Assembly: GCA_023078555.1 (NCBI GenBank)
Contig: CM041196.1
Coordinates: 9,566,985-9,630,984 of the forward strand
Source: Ulva prolifera
Taxonomy: Eukaryota > Chlorophyta > Ulvophyceae > Ulvales > Ulvaceae
Reading direction: 5' to 3'
Length of the DNA: 64,000 nt
The notes under the pieces were generated by a model. The model was given only the letters and a program-made list of their open reading frames with translations. It searched no databases and had not been told where the DNA came from. Made by a program: the position numbers and the translations under genes. Positions 10,901 through 21,233 of the stretch are shown piece by piece; the stretch's first letter is position 1; the number at the start of each line of letters is the position of its first letter.

Positions 10901-12190
10901 ACATGTCAAGAGTAGAAATGCACAGGTACGAGGACATCAGGCAAGTCCGGCGCTTCAAGCTCATCACCAGCCTGGCCGTCGCATGTGTCTCGTCCTATCA
11001 CCAACTTGGAATACAACAGGGTACACACCTGCTTTGCAGGTCGCCTTAGCACGTGGTCATGCAATTTGCCTGCAGGCGCAAGTCACATCGACACTGCCCC
11101 GAATGAAGTCGTCACTCTGGCGTCCGACATGCCGTGCATGCATGCATGCAGGTTGACGATGGAGGGGACTCCCAGGAACAGAACTCACTAGCACCCGCAC
11201 CGGCCACGGCCACGGCCACGGCGGCGCCAGGGGCGCTGCTTCCGCTGCTGCGCTTCTACTTGGTACAGGTGCGCAGCCCCTGCTATCAGCGTCGCTTCTC
11301 TGCGTCCCTTCGCAATCGCTGATCCGGTCGACTGCACCTGCGGCCTCAGTCCGCGCCTGCGCTTGCGCTTTTGTTCATTTGCAGTGGAGATCCTCCCGTG
11401 TCCCTGACTGCGGTCAGCAGTGTGCTGTTAGAATTGCCCGCATGCTCGTAGCATGGGTGAGGGTGCAAGAGCACGATGACATTCCGCGGATCCAGTCGAC
11501 CTTTCAACAGACACCAGGCCGGCCACTGGACACCACCAGGGTTCCAACATGAGGATGAGGTATGGCTGTGTCACGGTTTTGCCACCAGTGTTGGGTCGCT
11601 GTGCAGCATTTCCAGGGCTGCCACCCAGAAATTAGACCTGAGTATTCGGAATTATTACATATGATCGAGCCCACGACCCAACACTGTTTGCCACAGACGT
11701 GCCACGGCACCGGGCATGGATGCAGCGGCTGTGACAACACTGCGAGAGTAGCTTATCACCACTGCTCATGCCGGTGCAGGAGTACTGTAATGGGGGCAGC
11801 CTGCGGGATGCGATCGGCCTCGGCTTCTTCACCATTGATGTCATGCCGCGTCGCTGGGGGCCGATCATGATGATCCTCGGCGATATCGCGGCCGGCATGG
11901 CGCACATGCATGCGAAGCGTATCTGCCACGGCGACCTCAACCCCTCCAACATCCTCCTCAAGGTGCGGCCCCGGCTGCTGCTCTGATCTGTCCGTCCCTT
12001 GGGGTGCCCAAGTGGTGAACATTTGATCGAGGCCGGACACTTGCTGTTTGGGGGGGGGGGGGGGGGATCCTTCAGTAATACGTGCGCAGCACACAGCCGC
12101 CCTCAATGCCCCCGCTTCCCCCACTGCTCCCGCTGAAGCTGCACTCGTATGAAGAGGCATGTTCAGCTGCCTGAAATGGAGTATAGCCAG

Positions 12191-12224
<34 letters not shown>

Positions 12225-14605
12225 AACGCATATATCATGCACAATGCTGAATGATTGCCATGTTCGGTCTCTTTCAAACTGGAGGATTTGTGTGGCAGAT
12301 GCACAGCCTGTGGCATCCCTAGGCTGACCCCACAGATACCTCATTCATGCACCACCATGATTACGTCTCTTTTGTAACAAAACCATGATCACGTCCACTG
12401 CACCACTGCACCACTCGTGGACACGTACAGCAGGCCTGGGAACAAGTTCCAGGGTGCAACACCTACCTGCATGACCTCTGGAGTGATGCAGTGTCATCCA
12501 GTTGCAGTCTGAAGCCATTGATCGTCCTGTCCTTGCAGTGACCACGCCCTCGCATTGATCACCCGTCACAGTAGCATCACCTGGCGTCAGACGTAACGTA
12601 ACGGCAGCACGCAGCTGCCTGAAGACGGCATAAATATGCATGGCGACTGTTGTACCGTCGGGCAGGTACAGAACGCGCAGGCGCATTCACCTCGGTGACG
12701 GCCTGGGAACCGTGAGAGCTTGACCCATGCGCCCTGCGCGAGGTCCTTGCCATACGTGGCCACGCGTGGTGCTCGATGAATTCATCCTGGCTGTGCCACC
12801 ACCATGTCGCACTGCGCCCCATGCAGGGCCCTGCAGCTGCGCGCCGACGGTTACCACCGACTCGCTAGCTTTCACCACCATTCAGATTTGCTTTACTGTG
12901 TTTTACCACGCCGAGACCTCACCCTATGTCACAGAGGAGTGAATGGGCGTATGCAAACACGGCAACATGTTGCAGAGTCTCTTCCGAATCAACAGCCACA
13001 CACGCACGTCCACGCCACAGCAGCGCACGCACTCACTCCGTCGTTCACACGAACACACGTCAGATCGAGCTAGGCACGTAGCCGCATCCAGCCAGGTGCT
13101 CGCTGGCCCACAGCCCCTCCATCAGACGCGCTGCCTGGCCGATGGCAGGGTGCCGTGCAGTTCGAGGCCGTGGCGTGTTCGGACGTCCGAGAGGCGCTGT
13201 CGCAGAGCGCTGTCGTCGCGAAGCTGACCGACTTCGGCATGGCGGCGCGGCTGCGCGACGGCGAGCAGTACGTGGCGAACGTGCGCCAGGGCACGCCCTT
13301 CTACATCGCGCCCGAGGTGGTGCGGGAGCACCGGCTGCACACAGCCAGCGACGTGTACGCCTTCGGCGTTATCATGTGGGAGGTCATGCGCGGCTGCTTC
13401 TCATACACGCGCGGGTGCGCTCCTCTCTGCATCTGCATCTCCAGAATCATGACGATGGGCTTCGAGGAGCCGGTGCTGCCGGACTGAGGCACGGGCGCCG
13501 CTGTAGTGTGGCCTTGTGCATGTGGCTGGTGATTCGGGCGAGATTTTTTTGTTTGGTCTGCCAATTCCCGTGCACTGTTCTGTAATAAAGATGGCCACGT
13601 AAGAGAATACATATCATATCACATGATGTGAATTTGCAAAGCTGCTTCACATCATATCTCTGGACAGCGGACTGAGCCTTACGAGTTGCGAGTTTCACGG
13701 GCTTCGAAGCAGGATCTCTCGCTTGCTTGAATTGTGTGGGTGTAAGCTAGCTTGAATTGTATGGCGGGATGCATGTGGACCACCGCAGGTGCAGTGCAGT
13801 GCAGTGCAGTGCAGTGTGGGCTGCTGTGTGTCACACAGTGCTCAGGGTATGGGGGCTTGTGTGTGTATGGCTGTGCGGGTGCGGGGTGTGTTGGTATGTG
13901 CATGGGTGTGTTGATATGTGCTGCGGTTCCTGCGGTGTGTGTTGCTGTGCTGTGCGTTGCGTGTTGCTGGTTGCTAGTTGCGTGTGCGGTTCCCCCTGGT
14001 TGTTGCCCATGCTACCTGCCTTGCTTGTTTTGTCCTTGTAATTCCAGGGCAGCTTCTCATCCCCCTTGTCACAGCAACCTTGTCACATCATCTGGCGCTA
14101 TATGCATGGGCAAAGATCATGTTTGCTGACTGGCTAATCCTATATAAAGACTCTAATCAGGTATAAATAGTGTATGATGGCAACTACCACTGTGTTAACA
14201 GATTGAACAGCTAGTAACAGAACTGTAGCTACATAGTTGCTGGGGCCTTAAGAGGAGTGGGTGTCTGCCTGCAGTCCCCCACACTCCCGGCACCAAGCGC
14301 GCAGGCCCACATCTCCAAGAGAACCCCCCCCGGCCGGCGCCCCCGCCGACGCCGACGAGGCGCAGGACCAGCGGAGCCGCGAGCCGCCGCGGCGCAAGGC
14401 CCTGACGCGGCAGCCGGACTTCCCCGGCCTGCCGTCGAGCGTGCCGCTGACGTACACGCTCGCGATGAAGGCGTGCCTGTCGCGGGAGCCGCGGGAGCGC
14501 CCGACGTTCCCGCAGCTCCAGACGATCTTCGTGGACCTCAAGGATGAGGTGGCGCGCGGGCACTACATCAACGGCAACGGCCGCGCTCAGGTGCGCAGCC
14601 CCCCT

Positions 14606-14636
<31 letters not shown>

Positions 14637-16713
14637 GGTACTGCCGCGAATGCATGCGATCGCTTGTTAGCGTGCGTATGCTGGTGCATGTGTGTGCAGG
14701 TGCGCAAAGTAGCGCAGCCTCACCAGTGTCCGAGTGTGTGTGCGCTTCAAACCCTGTGCATCCCATCCGCTTGCTGGCTGGCAGGCGTGCAGTTGTTCGT
14801 ACTGTTGCTTGAGCCCGACCACGTACAACATGCCGAAGTATTCAGGCATCACAGATGCAGCTGTCCAGCCTGATCCTTACGGAGTCAGCGTGATTGCCAG
14901 TAACGTATTTTGTACTGTGTTTGTTGGCAATGAGGCCACTTTGCCTGTGATGCAGGGGAGCGTCGCAGCGCAAGGCATGCCATGTGACACGTACGAGAAC
15001 ACATGGGACCCGGAGGTGCCTGAGACCTCTGTCGACGGCGACACCGGCTCCCACGCACCGCTCTCCTCCCACATGCTGCGCTCCAGCGCACACTCCATCG
15101 TGTCCATGCTGCCATCCATTGCCAACATCGGCACTGACATCGGCACGGAGGGGATCACGGAGCCCTCCGAGTCGATCGCCGAGCCGGGGGGGCGGTCCGG
15201 GTCGATGCCCTTCTGCCACCCGCCGCCGTTCGGAGATCCGAGGCGCACGCCGGCGTTCCGGGGGACGCGGATGTGGGGCGGGGAGGCCGCGCGCGCAGTG
15301 CCGGCGGCCACCGGCAGCGACGGGTACGGCGCGCCGATTGCGTCGCGTGACCGCGCGACTTCCGCGCCGGCGGACATCATGGCGACGCTGTCAGTGCAAG
15401 GGGTCGCGGCGCGCAATACGCCCGTCACACAGCGCAGCGGCACAAGTACGCTCATCACGCCACGCCCCGGCCGTAGTACAGACCTTGACGACGGGGGGTC
15501 GCCGGGGGATGACTGGATACCATCGGTACCGCTCAGCTTGACTCAGGGTGTATACAGCCCCGGACGCAGTGAAGGCTCGTCGAGCCTAGATTACGAGGTG
15601 CGTATCTTTTCGCCTTCACATAGCACGTGAAGGATGTGAATGTAAGTGATTCTTGTTTTTTGCATGCATGCATGCATGTGCGTGTGGTGCCCCTGTAGAC
15701 ACAATACCGGATTGCAGGATACGGAGGTAGCGCGGACGCCTGACGGCCGCTTCGAGCTGCCAGCGATCGCGGAGCTCGCGACGCTGAGTCAGCGCAGCAG
15801 CGACGCGGGCGACACTCTGCTCGTGGCCGGGGTACAGTCCCGCGCGATGTCGGGGACGGCCGCACTCATCGCCGCCGGCAACGCCCGCGCGCTCGCCTCG
15901 AACTCCCACTCCACCAGCGAATGCCCCCCGCAAGACGCGACCAGCCTCACGGACGCGCCCTCGGACATGATGATCGACCGAGAGAGCTCCCTCGCCGACG
16001 CGGAGCCGCGGGGGGTCGTGCACAACCACTGGTCTGAAACCTCAACGGTGACTCTGCGGCGGACGGACAGCCAGCGGCGCGAAGCGGAGCGGGCACTCGA
16101 GGACGACAGCGTGGACCGCGGCGCCGCGGTGCACCCTGGCGGCGGGTCCCCGGACTTTACGGCGCTGCTCGGCGGCTGGCGCCCGGCGGTGTCCCCGCAC
16201 GGCGGCGCTCTCGAGCTGACGATGCAACACGAGCCGCCGACGGCCGCCGACGTGGCCGCTGCGGCCGCTGCCGCGGCGGGCGCCTCGTTCATGGCGCCCG
16301 CACCGTGGGCGCTGTCCGCGACGGCGTCCCACGTGTCCGTCCCGCTGTCCGCACGCACCATGGGCAGCGTGGAGGCGGCGGGGGGCCCTCGCCACATTTT
16401 TCTTGAGCGGGAATACGAACAGGCATCGCAGCGCGGCGACGGCGCGGCGGTGGCTGAGGGGGTCACCGACGGCCATCCGGGGGGGTTTGTCCGGCGGGGG
16501 GAGCTGGTTGGCAGTGGGCCGGGGGACTGTGTGGGGTACCAGCTGGACGAGGGGCCGCCCGGGGCAGCGTGGAATCAGCACACGGGGCCGAAACCGCTGC
16601 AGCTGGAGCCCTCGAGGCCGGGGCGAGCGTACCAGGACCGCTCGCGGAGGTCGGGCGCGGACACCGGCGGCCGGAGGCTGCGGGACCGTCAGGGATCGTC
16701 GCGGCGCACGTGA
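6247..16713 (+). CDS. Receptor-like protein kinase A, about 11 exons
   Basis: Predicted single-pass receptor kinase, about 1467 aa. Exons: 6247-6428, 6720-6993, 7556-7961, 8331-9200, 9641-9804, 11152-11268, 11780-11962, 13161-13414, 14275-14590, 14956-15597, 15718-16713; every junction keeps phase. Exon 1 (DCTE...ACYS) is assigned by similarity to paralogues B and C; its signal peptide is weak, so the start is the least certain part. Exon 2 encodes VTVWCHGATIDL...GVLELHGCG, a Cys-containing beta-helix-like unit. TM is about 279-300 (GVPLIACILC joined to FCGAVACVALCM across an intron), followed by a Gly/Ala/Ser-rich juxtamembrane region. Kinase: GRGGFGIV, VAIK (K588), HGDLNPSN (721-728; Gly replaces the HRD Arg), DFG (756), APE (782), DVYAFGVIMWE. 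A disordered tail of about 545 aa follows. Unlike B and C it has an extra intron after TDVRQ. Kinase activity is likely; ligand and pathway unknown. Confidence 0.82.
7967..7999 (+). repeat. C33 homopolymer just after a 5' splice site
   Basis: Kinase A intron 3 begins GTACG at 7962 and runs directly into 33 C residues. Confidence 0.9.
10635..10738. mobile_element. hAT-type MITE with perfect 8-bp TSD
   Basis: A 104-bp element with inverted ends CAGTGTTGGGTCG and GACCCAACGCTG. The direct repeat CTGTCAGG lies at 10627-10634 and 10739-10746. The 8-bp duplication and CAGTG termini are characteristic of hAT non-autonomous elements. It lies inside kinase A intron 5 (9805-11151) and has no coding capacity. 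Confidence 0.8.
11586..11686. mobile_element. hAT-type MITE with perfect 8-bp TSD
   Basis: A 101-bp element with ends CAGTGTTGGGTCG and CGACCCAACACTG (perfect 13-bp TIRs). TTTGCCAC is duplicated at 11578-11585 and 11687-11694. Located in kinase A intron 6, about 95 bp before exon 7. Confidence 0.85.
12050..12222. repeat. G17 and C32 homopolymers in one intron
   Basis: Kinase A intron 7 contains G17 at 12050-12066 and C32 at 12191-12222. The G run is the only antisense-oriented long tract found in an intron here. The two could pair as a long G:C hairpin in RNA. Confidence 0.85.
13838..14040 (+). mobile_element. Retroelement copy in kinase A intron 8
   Basis: GT-rich body followed by the family 3' block: GTGTGCGGTTCCCCCTGG, TTGTTGCC, GCTACCTGCCTTGCTTG and TTTTGTCCTTGTAA. 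Same orientation as the gene. I could not define a target-site duplication. A GCAGT microsatellite precedes it at about 13790-13817. Confidence 0.5.
14606..14632 (+). repeat. C27 homopolymer shortly after a 5' splice site
   Basis: Kinase A intron 9 starts GTGCGCAGCC at 14591 and reaches 27 consecutive C residues within 15 nt. Confidence 0.9.
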
Positions 16714-17999
16714 TGAGAACTGCCTGGAAGGCATGATTTGTTGCGCTGTGAGGGGGGCCTGCGCAGACGCACAACCCCACAATCCGCGTTACTGGGCAAT
16801 GCGCGCGGTGATGCCTACCTCCTCACCGTCTGCCTTGCTAATTACCCGCGTATGCCGCCTGCGGTGCGATCGGGCGAGGGCGCTAGGGGTAGGTATGGAT
16901 CGGCAACGACGTGGCGCACGGCAGACATGCTGCGGCGGCCGCAGGTTTTCGCGGTCACAAATGGCGGGGAGACTTAGTGGTGGACAGGACCAAGCGAGAG
17001 TGCCTGCCCAATTCGAAAGCAGGCGACGGGACGTGCCTCGACAATTGTTGCACGCGGCCCACTACATGTGGAGCTCTACGTGCTCCCCGGAAGTAGGTGG
17101 GACACCGTGAGAGGGCATCCCCTCTCTGTAGCATCCACTTTGCTCAATTGAATGGACTGTGGAACGAATAATAGGAAGTGGGGGCCATGGTGTGGCAGGA
17201 CGAGACAGGCTGCTCAGGTGAGTGGTTTGTGGGGTGATTGCTGATTGTATTCCATGGAGGTGGTGACTGTCACTGCTTGTCTCAGCCAGCCACCAAGTCC
17301 AGTGTAGCCTCTGGTCACTGACCATGCAAATCGGTGCGGACACCGTACGTGTTCGGGCCATGCGGGGAGGGCCCCCGAATCTCCCCGCTGTAGAATACGA
17401 CCTCACTTGATGAAGGCCGAGGCCCGCTTGTGGGCTGGGGGCTAAAATGTTGAGGGTTGGACATTCAGATTGAGTGGCCGGATGTTCCTATTGCAAGCAG
17501 CGGTCGCGACATAGCGCACGCCAGGCGTTGGTGGTAGTGGTACCGGCCGCTGGCGAGTTCACTGGCATCACCGTGCAATGCCGGTGGTGCCCTCTGCTTC
17601 TTCGAGCTTGTGCTACTAAGTTACAAGTTGTTACACATGCATACAAGCGTCGCTGGCATTGACAAGTGCTGGTTTGTCCAGCCCGATCGCATACAGCAAT
17701 TCACCAATTCACCGAGCTCGATCACAAACAGCAGAACATGTAATGCATGTCATGTATTTTCACATGTGACTTCTCATGGCATCTCCGAACATGCTGCAAG
17801 GCGACCCATCATGGGCTAACAGGGCAAACGGTCTCCTGGAGCCGCTCTCTGTGCTGAGTCACGCAAGATTCCATGACACTGAAGAGGACAAAAGATGCAG
17901 TCGTCACAGGAGCTTCCATGCATCAGCACATGCAGTGCAGTTGTGCCGTTGATGACGTGAAGTCAAGCGAGCGCATGAATCCAGATCTGGCGTGTGCTT

Positions 18000-18076
18000 G
18001 GCTGGATCTCCATGGAGATCCAGCCACTATTTCGCACGGCAGATCACACGGCAGATTGCAATCTGCCATGCGAAAT
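18000..18076. repeat. Palindrome cluster
   Basis: A perfect 26-bp palindrome centred on CCATGG spans 18000-18025. It is followed by an interrupted hairpin with outer arms ATTTCGCA (18029-18036) and TGCGAAAT (18069-18076) enclosing the perfect 18-bp palindrome GGCAGATTGCAATCTGCC (18050-18067). Confidence 0.85.
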
Positions 18077-18140
18077 ATTAAAATATGCCCTCTGGGTGGG
18101 CACAGCTTTGCCATGGCAGGGATAGGCGCGTCGTGCCCAC

Positions 18141-18243
18141 CAGTGTTGGGCCGCCGTGCCGGATCATTTGTATCAATTCTGAAGATTAAGGTCTGATTTT
18201 CGGGGCGGCAGCCCTGAAAATGCTGCAAAGCGACCCAACACTG
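18141..18243. mobile_element. hAT-type MITE copy
   Basis: A 103-bp element beginning CAGTGTTGGGCCG and ending GCGACCCAACACTG, with internal GGCGGCAGCCCTG as in the 3.1-kb copy. No flanking 8-bp duplication is visible, so it is old or rearranged. Confidence 0.6.
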
Positions 18244-21233
18244 CCTCACGCCATGCAGCACGGCACCGCTGGTATGCCAGGTCCCCGAGGCCGCAGCTGT
18301 GCTTCGTGGTACTGAGGTGCTTGCCTGTAGCATGTACTGCAGTCCCGCACGCGCTGCAAACCGAGCCTGCATCATGGAACGTGTCTGTAAGGACATGCTG
18401 CATATATACATACGGTGCACATGTATCGACAGCACAGCAACGTGAGCAGGCCAGCCGGAACAAGTTGCACGGGGCCATTCCGAAACAAGACAGGGGCAAC
18501 CATGAATCGCTGGCGACATCTGATTCCGCGGTTTGTTGCGTGCTCCGGCATTGCTCATTCATGACCCAAGTGAGAAGGTGGGCTCGGCAGGGGCCGTCCG
18601 GGATCTCTTCGCTCTGCCAGTGGCCAAGGACGCCCATGTATCATGATGGTGGGGTGGTCAGCAACCCACTGGTTACCCCCAATGGTGTGACGGGGCAGGG
18701 CGTGGTGGGGCAATGTGCCAGTGGGTCAAAGCTGCTCACGCAGTCAGTGATGCAGGCTGCTCCATTCACACAAGAGGCTCTGACTCTGGACATGCATCGT
18801 GCCCAGGCCGCAGCGGGCGGTCCGCTGGGTAGGGGTGTGCCTGCTCTGCGCTGTGCACACAATTGCCCTGGAACAGCGTTGCCAACCTTTTCCCAACTGG
18901 AGTTGGAAATACTTGCAATTACGCCGAGCCAGTTGATGATTCTGCCACATTGATGCAGAGGACCTCAGCGGCGGAGTCTGTGAAACTATAGGCCACCTCG
19001 AACCGGCAGCCGGCAGCCGGCAGCTGACAGCTGTGCCCTTGTGACCAGCAATCAACGAACCAATGCGGGTGAGGAGGGGCGGCTCGTACAATCAATCTAA
19101 GATTGCTTTGCTGTCAGCCTGTTGGCTGTTGCTCTGGACTGTGTGCCAGTGGCAGAGTCTTGGATCCCTGTCTTGGTAGAGCAGCAGCTGGTGGCCTGGC
19201 AAGGTTGTCACATGTTTTGATATGGTAGCATGCTGGTAGACATGTCCACTGGCGCAGCCCTCAACAGCAGCCCTCAACAGCAGTCATCAACAACGTCATC
19301 AGCACCATCTGCACTCAAAGAGAGGCCATCCTGAACCTGCATATGCAGCTTGCAGCAAGCAGGTCAGATCTGTATACAAGCTTAGGTCTGTATGCAGGTA
19401 CATGCATATTCATCACACAAAAGGCACCAGCATGGATGTCCAAGTGAGCCAGAGAGCCAGGTACGTAGAGCTGCTGAAGACAAACTGAAGGAAGAGCATA
19501 GCTAGATTTTGGGTGTGCGAGTGTGCAGCTGCAGGTCAGGGCTAGTTTGTGCACCTGCCGCGCTCTGGTGCTTGCTGTTGGAGGTAGCAAACTGCGCATC
19601 ATTGACTGTCTTCCTCCCATCCATTCAGGCAGACAAGAGAAAGCTTAACTGTGAGCACACACACATAGCCAAGCTAAATAGTAGATGGGCTGTGTGTGCT
19701 CTTGCATGCAGTGCAGTCCTCAGCGTTGCCAATCTGAGGTTTTGCAGGGCACGTCTGTGCAATCCGTTGTGGGCTGCCCCTCAGTTGCAGAGGACCAGTC
19801 AGCTGTTCAGTTATATAATGGCATCTTGAGACGCCATGCGAGTCAGGGAACTGAGATCAGTGAAGATTGCCAGTTCTTAGGTTGATCGGGAGCAGCAGCC
19901 ATGGTGATGCATGTTTCCGAGGCTATGCTTGCACAAAGCATAGCTGATGTGGGCACAGGGCTACATCCAGAACTGGGTACTGCGGGCATGCACTATGCTG
20001 CTAGGTAGAACGGAGACTGAGTTAAGAACGGTGCTGCTTTGGCATGGCTACAAAGCCATTGCCTAGCAACACTGCCTCAGAAACGGCTGCGCATTGAGAC
20101 AGAATGATCGGCTTTCATTCATAGCCGTTGCTGCCCACTTTTGAAACACATCTTGTTGTTCAGGTTTCTGTGGTAGTGCCCTGTCTGCCCTGTATCCGGT
20201 CAGGTCCCTCTCGCGCACCGTGGCCTGCTTGCTAGCCTGGGCACGCAGTATACAGCGCTGCGGCGCCGCAGTCGACAAAAATGTGGCATATATAGTTCTG
20301 CGGCTGGAGCTCGAATCAAGATGGCACATTGTATGCATGCGCGACGTGCCTGCCGCATCTGGCCCAGTCTGATTTGCAGCTGTCAGTCACTGCATACCTG
20401 CAAACATGCGAGTGAGGCACGCTGGATAGCTGAAACGCAGCGTAGCTGCAGCACCATACCGTCCAGGCTGTGTTTGCTTGTCTGTGCATGCCGGCCACAC
20501 TGTTTTGCCCGACAAGCATTGATGGAACAATGCGAGCTCATTGCAGCAATTGGCTGCCCTAATGAGTTTGTGACGGACAAATTGTCTGAGAGAAAAACTC
20601 GAAGTGACTGGGCGGCTGGAAATCATGCAAACACGATTCGATACATCATCCTGGTGCATGCCCCGGAAGCTGTCGCCGTCGCGGCTTCAGCAACTCACAC
20701 ATAATCACTCGCATTGGCCACCAGAACTCACTTCAGCTGCGGAGCAGTGGTTGCGAGAATGGTTCGGAGAGCATTGTGCTGCTACCGCGACGTCCTCGGG
20801 GCTGTGCATGTGCCTTAGCGTCACTGGAATCCGCACTGCACTACGTGTAGTGTGCCGGTGGACATCACGTTTGGTAGCGGGGGAAGTGTAAACTCACGTT
20901 GCTTCTGTTCAATTACACGCCCTTGAATATGATCAGCAGTATGCACATGCATCATACTGTTTCTCCTCGCTTTGATTTTCAAGCGTGTCGAACGTAGTTT
21001 CTGTCGCAACACCTTTCTTGCACCTCGTGTCCTCATCACAGCTGGGTTCTAGGGCTAGATTAAAAAAATCTGTGAAGCATTATTCTGTTGATTTAATGTG
21101 CTAGGGCAGCAGGGGAAGGTGTAACAACAAGCGCATGGCAGGAGCACTTGGTCCGACTATAGCAAGCTCCAGGCCAGCGGGGATGGCGGATCAATGCCAG
21201 TTTAGCATACCATAGGCCTTGTCTGGCGTGGCC

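Larger units (their letters stand above)
16714..21233. other. Intergenic region between kinases A and B
   Basis: 4.5 kb with no coding region I can support; open frames are short and lack the codon pattern of the neighbouring exons. It contains a MITE copy (18141-18243) and a cluster of palindromes (18000-18076). It presumably carries the kinase A 3' UTR and the kinase B promoter. Confidence 0.45.

Noticed and set aside
15789-16782. Long minus-strand frames over the end of kinase A
   Set aside because: Antisense shadows of the last kinase A exon; no acceptor or donor context and no recognisable motif.
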